Numbered from the stretch's first letter, positions 1 through 5,207 are shown. The stretch is 5,733 nt of DNA from Dehalococcoidia bacterium (GCA_029857995.1 JAOUFZ010000105.1:1-5733); one strand, 5' to 3'. Translations and numbers: made by a program. The notes: generated by a model from the letters alone, not told the origin.

Positions 1-37
1 CTTCTTTAGCTTCTTTCTCTACTTCTTCTGGTGACAT
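1..37 (-). CDS. rplL: 50S ribosomal protein L7/L12, N-terminal fragment
   Basis: The minus strand begins an ORF at 37 reading MSPEEVEKEAKE, cut by the window edge after 12 codons. A strong ribosome binding site (AAAGGAGG) lies about 5 bases before the ATG. The acidic start and its position 14 bases after the rplJ stop are what is expected for rplL, whose product is the flexible multi-copy stalk protein that recruits translation factors to the ribosome. Too little sequence is present to show the hinge or C-terminal domain; the call rests mainly on gene order. Confidence 0.85.
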   Translation of the reverse strand, partial: MSPEEVEKEAKE

Positions 38-51
38 GATTTCCTCCTTTG

Positions 52-573
52 TTATTTGCTAGCGGTTTGAGCCCTGTTCTGTAATACAGTCAGAAGCCCC
101 CGCAAGGGAAAGCTGATAATGTTATGTAAAGTTCCTATGGGGGCCTGTAATTGCCCGAGCAATCTGGATATGAGAACTTCTCTAGGCGGCAAATTGGCCA
201 GGGTTGCCAGTTCCTCCGGGAGCAAAATCCGGTCCCCCAACAATCCTCCTCTGATTTGTAAAGACAATGCCGAGGATTTGATATATTGGTTAAGAGTCTT
301 AACTGTAGTAACTATATCTTCGTAACCGAAAGCCAGCGCCACGGGACCTTCGACTATATCTCTCAGGTGTGGCTTACTTGCCTGGTCAGCGGCACGATAG
401 ACCAGAGTATTCTTGACCACATGATACCCGATACCTGCTTTTGCCAGAGCATTACGCAAATCAGCCATTTGTTTAGCAAGCAAGCCCTGATAGTTGGTAG
501 TGATGATAATAGTGCTCCGCGACAAATCATCGACTAGATTGCTTACTATCTGAGCCTTTTTCTCTTTTAACAT
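52..573 (-). CDS. rplJ: 50S ribosomal protein L10
   Basis: A 173-residue protein, normal length for L10, the base of the ribosomal stalk that binds 23S rRNA and carries L7/L12 dimers on its C-terminal helix. Family landmarks are visible: a start MLKEKKAQIV, NYQGL near residue 28, the block AGIGYHVVKNTL around 46-57, GPVALAFGYED around 76-86, and the late LPPREVLISRLLGQLQAPI. The start at 573 is chosen because GAGGGTG stands just before it and the protein then begins as L10 usually does; an in-frame ATG at 603 has no ribosome binding site and would add ten basic residues. rplL follows after 14 bases. The gene is preceded by its own leader and promoter, so rplJ-rplL is a separate transcription unit here rather than a direct continuation of rplA. 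Confidence 0.97.
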   Translation of the reverse strand: MLKEKKAQIVSNLVDDLSRSTIIITTNYQGLLAKQMADLRNALAKAGIGYHVVKNTLVYRAADQASKPHLRDIVEGPVALAFGYEDIVTTVKTLNQYIKSSALSLQIRGGLLGDRILLPEELATLANLPPREVLISRLLGQLQAPIGTLHNIISFPLRGLLTVLQNRAQTASK

Positions 574-622
574 AATCACCCTCTTTTTGACCCCTCTCAC
601 CATGGGAGAGGAAGTCTATAAC

Positions 623-651
623 AAAAAACCCCTGTGCCAGTAGACACAGGG
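623..651 (-). terminator. Intrinsic terminator/attenuator in the rplJ leader
   Basis: On the minus strand CCCTGTG (651-645) pairs with CACAGGG (636-630) around an 8-base loop and is followed directly by G and six T (629-623). It lies about 50 bases before the rplJ start, in the leader, so it acts as an attenuator rather than a gene-end terminator. Confidence 0.88.
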
Positions 652-712
652 TTAACCTCAGCCTCGGCAGGCAGACTATTTAAACCCTCAGGGTACCCGC
701 TGTCACTGGCGC
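623..712 (-). promoter_or_regulatory. L10 leader RNA (autoregulatory 5' UTR of rplJ-rplL)
   Basis: The stretch between the rplJ promoter and the gene has the layout of the bacterial ribosomal L10 leader: several short helices, the element CUGCCGAGG (minus strand, about 670-662) which I recall as typical of this family, and a terminal intrinsic terminator. In studied bacteria the L10-(L12)4 complex binds the leader and lowers expression; in Bacillus subtilis this works by transcription attenuation. A competing helix is visible: AGGGTT (688-683) can pair with AACCCT (653-648), which overlaps the 5' arm of the terminator. Family assignment is by motif and position, not a covariance search. Confidence 0.8.
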
Positions 713-718
713 TCCTTT

Positions 719-727
719 ATTATAGCA
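719..727 (-). promoter_or_regulatory. Extended -10 promoter of rplJ-rplL
   Basis: The minus strand reads TGCTATAAT (727-719), a perfect -10 hexamer with the extended TG element. The -35 is weak (TTTTAC at 747-742 with a 17-base spacer, or TTGTTT at 750-745 with 20), as often seen with extended -10 promoters. Transcription would begin near 712, giving a leader of about 140 nt. Confidence 0.75.
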
Positions 728-853
728 TAAGGGATTAATTAGTAAAACAAGGGTGCGGTCGATAAGAAGCCGCGATTCCATACACACATTTTGTCGTGCT
801 GAGCCCTTTCCCTCGTGTCACTGGAATTTGATTATCTCTATGCCAAGGGAAAG

Positions 854-862
854 TGCTAGAAT
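854..862 (+). promoter_or_regulatory. Candidate extended -10 promoter of the 105-residue gene and MEMO operon
   Basis: TGCTAGAAT (854-862) is an extended -10 element 24 bases before the start codon at 887. No good -35 stands at the usual spacing; TTGATT at 828-833 is about 23 bases upstream, too far. The start site would be near 869, leaving a very short leader that contains the GAGGAGG ribosome binding site. Confidence 0.45.
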
Positions 863-886
863 TATATTAACGAGGAGGAGCAGAAA

Positions 887-1204
887 ATGGGTGATATTTT
901 AGACGAAGTTACAGCGCTCGTCAGATGTAAAGAGTGTCCTTGGTATAAAAACTGTCTAACCCCGGTTCAGGTTAGCATCGAGGATATCGCGCAGTTTAGG
1001 ATAGCGATGCAGGGGACAAATCTCCCTGAACAGGCGAAAGGCGAGCTGGACCACATCATGGAAAACATAGCCTCTATGAGTCAGGAGATGATTCTTCAGA
1101 GCTGCCCTGTATTTACACAGCGTCTCAAGGAGGATCCCAAACTTGCCCAGGGAATCAAGAGGATGATGCAAAACTGGGGAAAAGAAGGAGAGCCTGATGA
1201 GTAG
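887..1204 (+). CDS. Small four-cysteine protein of unknown function
   Basis: A 105-residue protein with a strong ribosome binding site (GAGGAGG) before its ATG. I do not recognise a named family. Four cysteines stand out: C14, C17 and C23 (C-x2-C-x5-C, in RCKECPWYKNC) and C73 in a QSCPVF context. This spacing suggests a bound metal, either zinc or an iron-sulfur cluster, which is inference. The rest is mostly amphipathic helix (residues about 30-70 and 80-97) with several methionines, and there is no signal peptide or membrane segment, so a cytoplasmic protein is likely. It heads a same-strand run with the 241-residue protein (99 bases downstream) and MEMO. The clean ribosome binding site, good codon texture and a promoter-like element upstream make it a real gene. 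Confidence 0.85.
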   Translation: MGDILDEVTALVRCKECPWYKNCLTPVQVSIEDIAQFRIAMQGTNLPEQAKGELDHIMENIASMSQEMILQSCPVFTQRLKEDPKLAQGIKRMMQNWGKEGEPDE

Positions 1205-1303
1205 TACTGGTGAAAAAGGCCTTTGCTCGTTTCCACCTAGGCTCATCTGAATGTAAAGTGCCCAGGGGCTCGGGGGACTTCCTTTTTTTGGAGATAAATA
1301 GCC

Positions 1304-2029
1304 ATGCCAGAGCAATTAGGCAAAATAGAGAGGCTGGAAGCTGAGCACTTCAAGCAGGGTAAGAAGCTTTACCTCGTCCCACTTGTATATTTCGGCGAGG
1401 AAGCCCCCGCTGAATATAAAGAAAAATGTAATCGTTATTGGCAACAGGTGGCAGAGCAGCTAACCAATTTAGCGGCGAAGATTGGAAAGGTGAACCGGGT
1501 TTACCACGAATCAATTCTTCAATGTGGTGAGGATGGTATGAAAGCACTGGGGAGGCTGAATCCAAGCAGTTATCAAATTGCCAGAACTCAGTGTGATAAC
1601 GGTGCTATCTTTGAGACAATTGAAGAGAGGGAATTATTGGAAGAAGTCGTGGACTGGCAGAGATGCCTAATGCTAGGCTTTATAAGCGATAGGGTGGCAA
1701 ATAGAGTCTCTCAATTTTATGTTGAGGCGGCAATGAAAAGAAATGAGTCTATCGCTAAGAAGATAAGCGAGACACTCAAAGACGATGAGGCCGGGCTTCT
1801 GTTCATCAGAGAGGAGCATTCGGTGCAGTTTCCTGGTGATGTGGAACTGTTCAGTATTTTCCCACCAGCTCTGGACGAGATACACCGCTGGCTGCGTGAC
1901 CAAGCCAGGATGGGAGTAGATGAGGTCACAGAGGAGAGCAAAGAAAAGGCTGAGGGAGAAGCTGAGGGAGTCGAGAAAAAGGCCAAGAGAAGGACGGAAA
2001 GAGAGCCTAAAGATAGTCCTGATTTGTAG
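1304..2029 (+). CDS. Conserved-looking hypothetical protein, 241 residues, charged C-terminal tail
   Basis: I cannot assign a family with certainty. The body (residues 20-200) is a mixed alpha/beta soluble protein beginning with a strand-like KLYLVPLVYF, followed by a long helix (about 35-62) and a second long helical region (about 105-160). The segment DDEAGLLFIREEHSVQFPGDVELFSIFPPALDEI (start about 160) reminds me of the L7Ae-like third domain of archaeal/eukaryotic release factor eRF1 and related bacterial proteins; this is recollection only. From residue 205 on the chain is low complexity, rich in E, K and R (EESKEKAEGEAEGVEKKAKRR), probably disordered or coiled coil. GGAG lies about 10 bases before the ATG. 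MEMO begins 8 bases after its stop, so the two are cotranscribed and perhaps translationally coupled. Confidence 0.88.
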   Translation: MPEQLGKIERLEAEHFKQGKKLYLVPLVYFGEEAPAEYKEKCNRYWQQVAEQLTNLAAKIGKVNRVYHESILQCGEDGMKALGRLNPSSYQIARTQCDNGAIFETIEERELLEEVVDWQRCLMLGFISDRVANRVSQFYVEAAMKRNESIAKKISETLKDDEAGLLFIREEHSVQFPGDVELFSIFPPALDEIHRWLRDQARMGVDEVTEESKEKAEGEAEGVEKKAKRRTEREPKDSPDL

Positions 2030-2037
2030 AGTGTCCC

Positions 2038-2871
2038 ATGAAGATAAGAAGACCTGCTGTCTCTGGCATGTTTTACGCTGGCACTGCCGGAGAATTAGAA
2101 GAACAAATCGAATGGTGCTACAAACATGAGGTTGGACCCGGGACTATACCCCGGGTGAATAGCAAAGGGTTGAGGGAGATTGTGGCCATCGTCGTCCCCC
2201 ACGCTGGTTATTACTACTCCGGGCCAGTAGCAGCTCATGCATATAAGGAGGTTGCTGATGACGGGGTATTGGATACCGCAGTGATACTTGGTCCTAACCA
2301 CACAGGGTATGGGTATCCTGTCTCTTTGTGGGCAGGAGGTAGTTGGAGCACGCCCTTGGGTGAGGTAGAAGTAAACAAAAAGCTTGCCCAAAGGCTTTTG
2401 GGGGATGTGATTAAAGCGGACGAGACAGCCCATATACATGAGCACAGTATTGAAGTGCAATTACCCTGGCTTCAATACCTCTATAAGAAGGTAAAAATTG
2501 TGCCCATAACTATGCTGGCTCAAGACATAGAAACAGCTCGAATAGTGGGTAAGTCTATTGGGCAAGCGGGCGACAACTTGATAGTCATTGCCAGCAGCGA
2601 TCTTACGCATTATGAACCTCACTCCGTAGCTATGGAAAAGGATAGCTCGGTGATAGAGGCCATAATTGATCTTGATGAGGAAGAGCTGTACGAGCGCTGT
2701 GAGAGACTTGGTTGTACTATGTGCGGGTATGGTCCGGTGGCTGCAGCTATCGTCGCTTCCAAAGAAATGAAAGGCAAAAAGGCAAGTCTATTGAAGTATG
2801 CCACCAGCGGAGATACTAGTGGCGATTTCTCCCGAGTAGTCGGCTACGGCTCCATTGTGATAAAACGGTAA
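2038..2871 (+). CDS. amrB: MEMO1 family protein (AmmeMemoRadiSam system protein B)
   Basis: A full-length 277-residue MEMO-family protein starting MKIRRPAVSGMFY, a typical opening. The fold is that of class III extradiol dioxygenases (LigB type). The expected metal-site residues are present: H55 in VVPHAGYYYSG, H88 in GPNHTG and C229 in CTMCGYGP, matching the H, H, C triad of human MEMO1. HEHSIEVQLPWL (134-145) and SSDLTHYE (186-193) are the other family signatures. In many bacteria and archaea this protein is encoded with an AMMECR1 protein (A) and a radical SAM enzyme (AmrS); neither is in this window. Human MEMO1 is linked to iron/copper handling and signalling, but the bacterial role is not settled. 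No good ribosome binding site precedes the ATG, consistent with coupling to the upstream gene that ends 8 bases before. It converges on the phosphoesterase gene 4 bases later. Confidence 0.95.
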   Translation: MKIRRPAVSGMFYAGTAGELEEQIEWCYKHEVGPGTIPRVNSKGLREIVAIVVPHAGYYYSGPVAAHAYKEVADDGVLDTAVILGPNHTGYGYPVSLWAGGSWSTPLGEVEVNKKLAQRLLGDVIKADETAHIHEHSIEVQLPWLQYLYKKVKIVPITMLAQDIETARIVGKSIGQAGDNLIVIASSDLTHYEPHSVAMEKDSSVIEAIIDLDEEELYERCERLGCTMCGYGPVAAAIVASKEMKGKKASLLKYATSGDTSGDFSRVVGYGSIVIKR

Positions 2872-2875
2872 ACAG

Positions 2876-3340
2876 TCATCGAGAGCTGATTATTTCTCCT
2901 TTGGCTTCTCCATCGATCGTGAGAATACCAAAAGAGTCTGCGGCCTTGCCGGGATTGAAAAAGAGAATATCATTGATGACCTTGTTCTGGGATCGGTGAG
3001 AATGGCCGTAGACGATAATATCAATCCGGTCTGACTCAAACACTTTTCTCACCCTCTCCTTTATTCCCCAAGGACCGCCCGAGCCGTGAGTTATGCCGAT
3101 TCGTTTGTTTTTTGTTTCCACTATTTCCTTGGCCGGGAGTACAGATTTTAGCTGCCTTGAATCCATATTACCATGAACTGCTTTCACCTCCCTCAACTGT
3201 TTCAACTCCTTGAGCAGTTGAACGTCGGTGAAGTCTCCAACGTGGATTATCAGATCTACTGTGGAGAGGGCATCAATTATCCTTTTGGGGAGGCATTCAA
3301 GCTTATTCACGTGGGTGTCACCAAGTACAGCTATCCGCAT
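2876..3340 (-). CDS. Metallophosphoesterase, YfcE/MJ0936 family
   Basis: A 154-residue calcineurin-like phosphoesterase, the usual compact size for this family, expected to hydrolyse phosphodiesters with two bound metal ions in the cytoplasm; the physiological substrate is not predictable. All five metal-binding blocks are present in order: D8-x-H10 (LGDTH), GD at 35-36 (HVGDFTD), GNMD at 57-60, H85 (ITHG) and GHSH at 112-115, followed by the NPG turn at 129-131. The start at 3340 is preferred because MRIAVLGDTH is the canonical opening, with AGG a short way upstream; a longer in-frame ATG at 3397 adds 19 residues that overlap the end of the preceding gene and do not resemble the family. It lies 38 bases after the 75-residue hypothetical on the same strand, probably in one operon. 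Confidence 0.94.
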   Translation of the reverse strand: MRIAVLGDTHVNKLECLPKRIIDALSTVDLIIHVGDFTDVQLLKELKQLREVKAVHGNMDSRQLKSVLPAKEIVETKNKRIGITHGSGGPWGIKERVRKVFESDRIDIIVYGHSHRSQNKVINDILFFNPGKAADSFGILTIDGEAKGEIISSR

Positions 3341-3378
3341 AACAAGCCTGCTTGAGGTGAAAGAATGCAAAATGCCTC

Positions 3379-3606
3379 TTACTGATGGTTGTGGCAAGTA
3401 ACTTGTTTCACCAATTGGATGGTTTTGTCCATACCGGATAAGGAGAAGGATAACCCCAGTTGCTTAAGCTCTTTGCAGCCTAATCCCTGGAACAATTTGC
3501 TTCCGGCTACTCTGGTCATTTCATCATAAATAGCCGGCCACTCTGGGCTCCGCCTCTGGGCACAAAAAAGAATAAAATCCCGAAGCTGGGGGGATATGTC
3601 ATCCAT
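3379..3606 (-). CDS. Small hypothetical protein, 75 residues
   Basis: An unrecognised 75-residue protein, MDDISPQLRDFILFCAQRR at the start, likely all-helical and soluble, with two cysteines in the body (C15, C44) and a C-terminal CHNHQ. The composition is typical of a real globular protein and not of a chance frame. It is followed after 38 bases by the phosphoesterase gene and preceded by rnpB on the same strand, 156 bases away. The ribosome binding site is poor (only CGGGAAT some distance upstream in an AT-rich stretch), so the exact start is uncertain. It may be a member of a lineage-restricted family; no function is proposed. Confidence 0.7.
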   Translation of the reverse strand: MDDISPQLRDFILFCAQRRSPEWPAIYDEMTRVAGSKLFQGLGCKELKQLGLSFSLSGMDKTIQLVKQVTCHNHQ

Positions 3607-3762
3607 ATATTATTATTTTATTCCCGGAACTGTGGTTTAACAAACTTGTTTGTGGCCACTGGGATGTCATCCTCTCCCTTGTTTTTTCCTTGGATAACCC
3701 CCTGGTCAAGGCTTGAGTCTCATCCCTGTCCTTTGCCGCATACAAGTCCGGCAAAAATTTTT

Positions 3763-4165
3763 GGGCGAGCAAACCTATAAGCCGAGTCCTGTGCCCCGAC
3801 CAGGTCGGGGTGGTGACCATCCATCTAGCTCTGATGTTACCATCAGAGTCAAGCGACCAACCCAAGGGTCTCGGCCGAGCACCTTAAACTGATCCCGGAG
3901 TCCGCAGGCTTCGGGGTAGTTGAGCCCTCTTATTCGGTCTTGCTCCAGGCGGGGTTTGTCCAACCAACCGGTCTCCCAGTTGCTGGTGAGCTCTTGCCTC
4001 GCCATTTCACCCTTACCCGCACTGGCTAAGCCAGCCGCTGGCGGTGTGTTTCTGTGGCACTTTCCGTGGGGTCTCCCCCCCTGGGTGTTACCCAGCGCCC
4101 TGCTCGGTGGAGCTCGGACTTTCCTCCCCCAATTGTATAGGGGCGGTCACCCGGTTTACTCGCCC
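3763..4165 (-). ncRNA. rnpB: RNase P RNA, bacterial type A
   Basis: The catalytic RNA of RNase P, which removes 5' leaders from tRNA precursors with protein RnpA. On the minus strand the conserved blocks appear in order: P1 5' strand GGGCGAG with AAACC, CR-I GAGGAAAGTCCG (4126-4115), GCAGGG and the GGGTAACACCC hairpin, GTGCCACAGAAA (4060-4049), GGTAAGGGTGAAA (4017-4005), the P18 hairpin CTCTGATG-GTAA-CATCAGAG, CR-V AGATGGATGG (about 3826-3817), then GACTCGGCTTATA and the P1 3' strand GGTTT-G-CTCGCCC (to 3763). An extra hairpin CCCCGACC-TGG-TCGGGG between CR-V and the P2 strand fits optional helix P19. About 403 nt, usual for type A. The 5' end is placed from the promoter; the 3' end from P1. 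Loop L15 reads GGAC where GGU is usual. Confidence 0.97.
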
Positions 4166-4171
4166 AAATCT

Positions 4172-4200
4172 ATTCTATAGTTAACTGGAGCGGAGGTCAA
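4172..4200 (-). promoter_or_regulatory. rnpB promoter
   Basis: On the minus strand TTGACC (4200-4195) and TAGAAT (4177-4172) are separated by exactly 17 bases. The predicted start, about 7 bases downstream at 4165, is the first G of the P1 helix. The -35 hexamer is also one arm of a 21-bp inverted repeat (4195-4215). Confidence 0.88.
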
Positions 4201-4215
4201 ATTCTGGAATTGACC
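4195..4215. repeat. 21-bp inverted repeat overlapping the rnpB -35 box
   Basis: GGTCAA (4195-4200) and TTGACC (4210-4215) form a perfect 6-bp inverted repeat with a 9-base centre, covering the rnpB -35 element. It could be an operator for a dimeric regulator or a chance pairing. A second repeat of the same 6-9-6 design lies 36 bases further on. Confidence 0.5.
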
Positions 4216-4251
4216 ACGATTTCTTGCTGGCGACAGCCGGTCCCAGTCGGT

Positions 4252-4272
4252 TTGACGCCAAAATAACGTCAA
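4252..4272. repeat. Second 21-bp inverted repeat with TTGAC half-sites
   Basis: TTGACG (4252-4257) and CGTCAA (4267-4272) form a perfect 6-bp inverted repeat with a 9-base AT-rich centre. It shares the TTGAC core and spacing with the repeat at 4195-4215, but the half-sites point the opposite way. It lies between rnpB and the 100-residue gene. No function is established. The remainder of the 256-base gap between rnpB and that gene (4166-4421) holds only the promoter elements listed separately. Confidence 0.45.
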
Positions 4273-4343
4273 TTTGGGAGCTTTGAGTTAGAGCTAGCGC
4301 CTGAAGGTGACTTGCAGAGCAGCAATAAAACGCATTCTTAATG

Positions 4344-4349
4344 TATAAT
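4344..4349 (+). promoter_or_regulatory. Candidate -10 box for the 100-residue gene
   Basis: A perfect TATAAT stands 72 bases before the start at 4422 in a locally AT-rich stretch, preceded directly by TG. No recognisable -35 lies at 16-18 bases; TTGCAG at 4312-4317 is 26 bases away. Supported only by the -10 match and position. Confidence 0.4.
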
Positions 4350-4421
4350 ATAAGAGGATGATGACAGGGCGCAAGCAATGTAAGCACAGCTTGAGCCGAA
4401 AGTGTAACTGGAGGTGAACCG

Positions 4422-4724
4422 ATGCAACCGGAAAACATGATCTGGGTTGTCGCAGGTAAGCGATATCGCACAGACAAAGCCACGCTAATAGCCCACGACG
4501 AATACTGGAATGGCTATAACTGCGAGCAAGGCGGCCGTAATACATTCTTATTTAGAACGCCAGAAGGCAATTTTTTCGCCCAGTATCAAACGCTGTTGCC
4601 TAGCGAAATTAATAGAATCGTCCCCTTGGAGACAAACGAAGCAATATCTCTATACCAATCACTATACAAAAAGGAGGTTCCCTTCAGAGTTGTCTTCCCA
4701 AGTGTCAAAGTAGAGGACGCCTGA
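4422..4724 (+). CDS. Small hypothetical protein, 100 residues
   Basis: A 100-residue protein with a strong ribosome binding site (GGAGGTGA, 6 bases before the ATG). I do not recognise a named family, but the pattern WVVAGKRYRTDKATLIAHDEYW, then GGRNTFLFRTPEGNFF (about 37-52) and an acidic ETNEAISLYQSL helix (70-81), resembles small bacterial proteins in which a 'TFLYRTPxGxYF' strand pair is followed by an EAIxLYE helix; this is recollection of a pattern, not a search. Expected to be a beta-rich cytoplasmic protein with no signal peptide or membrane segment. It stands alone: a 256-base gap separates it from rnpB, and the next gene is convergent. A role in DNA binding or in a toxin-antitoxin pair has no sequence support here. 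Confidence 0.82.
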   Translation: MQPENMIWVVAGKRYRTDKATLIAHDEYWNGYNCEQGGRNTFLFRTPEGNFFAQYQTLLPSEINRIVPLETNEAISLYQSLYKKEVPFRVVFPSVKVEDA

Positions 4725-4814
4725 CACTCCTTAACCTTGCCCTGACCCGCGCTTGCTAACGCCCTCGTGCCAAAGGATCTTCAGAAGGAGACAGACCCAA
4801 GATATCCAGTCGGG

Positions 4815-4832
4815 CTTTGAATCTACTCAAAG
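4815..4832. terminator. Weak hairpin between convergent genes
   Basis: CTTTGA and TCAAAG form a perfect 6-bp stem with a 6-base loop in the 168-base gap between the convergent 100-residue gene and the ABM protein. The stem is AT-rich and no T-run follows on either strand, so it is at best a weak or Rho-assisted end signal. Nothing else is seen in this gap. Confidence 0.2.
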
Positions 4833-4892
4833 TTGATGCTCACCACTGCGGAGAATAGAATCCCTGCCACAAAAGATTTTCAATTGCCCGGA

Positions 4893-5207
4893 TTACGATT
4901 TGAGTCCAGTATATGTCCACGCTGATGTGGGCATTACTTCATATATTGTTATTCTCGGCTCTGATACCAAGAGTGCCTCTGCTTCTTGCAGTATCTGTTG
5001 TCTAAGCTTTGAACTCTCCCATATCTCCCAATCCTCAAGTCTCTTCCAATTGTATAACAGAGCGGAAATAGGATTGCCTTTCACACTTCTGATATGCTCA
5101 GCACTAATGAAACCTGGAAATGTCATGGCATATGACCTGAGCTTTAGAAATAGAGGTTGTATATCTGCACCCTTCTTCAGTTCATAACCTTCGATAACCT
5201 TTATCAT
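4893..5207 (-). CDS. ABM-domain (antibiotic biosynthesis monooxygenase-like) protein
   Basis: A 104-residue single-domain protein of the dimeric alpha/beta barrel (ABM) type. The N-terminal strand MIKVIEGYELKKG, the helix IQPLFLKLRSYAMTFPGFISAEHIRS with its FPGFISAE turn (residues 30-37), the strand ALLYNWKRLEDWEIWESS (50-66; the aromatic W-x-x-x-E-x-W pattern) and the closing strand PRITIYEVM follow the family order. Relatives include small cofactor-independent oxygenases and heme-degrading enzymes, but many have no known reaction; the name implies no antibiotic pathway. The start at 5207 is preferred since GAGAAGG lies 6 bases upstream and gives the usual length; an upstream in-frame ATG at 5279 would add a threonine-rich 24-residue tail outside the domain. 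It is a single-gene unit facing the 100-residue gene, back to back with the tRNA-Ser/sucC unit. Confidence 0.88.
   Translation of the reverse strand: MIKVIEGYELKKGADIQPLFLKLRSYAMTFPGFISAEHIRSVKGNPISALLYNWKRLEDWEIWESSKLRQQILQEAEALLVSEPRITIYEVMPTSAWTYTGLKS

Noticed and set aside
574..603. A ten-residue N-terminal extension of L10 from the ATG at 603.
   Set aside because: No ribosome binding site precedes it, whereas GAGGGTG precedes the ATG at 573, where family homology begins; the segment belongs to the leader.
701..824. The 9-base direct repeat TGTCACTGG at 701-709 and 816-824.
   Set aside because: One copy is part of the L10 leader and the flanks differ; a single 9-base match at this distance is compatible with chance.
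1205..1303. The 99-base gap between the four-cysteine gene and the 241-residue gene as a possible regulatory RNA or extra promoter.
   Set aside because: I found no convincing hairpin, terminator or promoter pair in it; read-through from the upstream gene is the simpler view.
956..1986. Minus-strand frames opposite the four-cysteine and 241-residue genes (956-1315, 1350-1565, 1673-1903, 1717-1986).
   Set aside because: They are antisense shadows of genes with good ribosome binding sites and have serine/proline-rich, non-globular translations.
3341..3397. A 19-residue N-terminal extension of the phosphoesterase from the ATG at 3397.
   Set aside because: It overlaps the end of the preceding gene and adds residues foreign to the family, while MRIAVLGDTH is the canonical start.
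3599..4180. Open frames on both strands across this stretch (for example 3599-3865 and 3775-4005 minus, 3920-4180 plus).
   Set aside because: They lie inside or overlap the RNase P RNA gene and its 3' flank; conserved RNA blocks explain the sequence, and the translations have no globular character.
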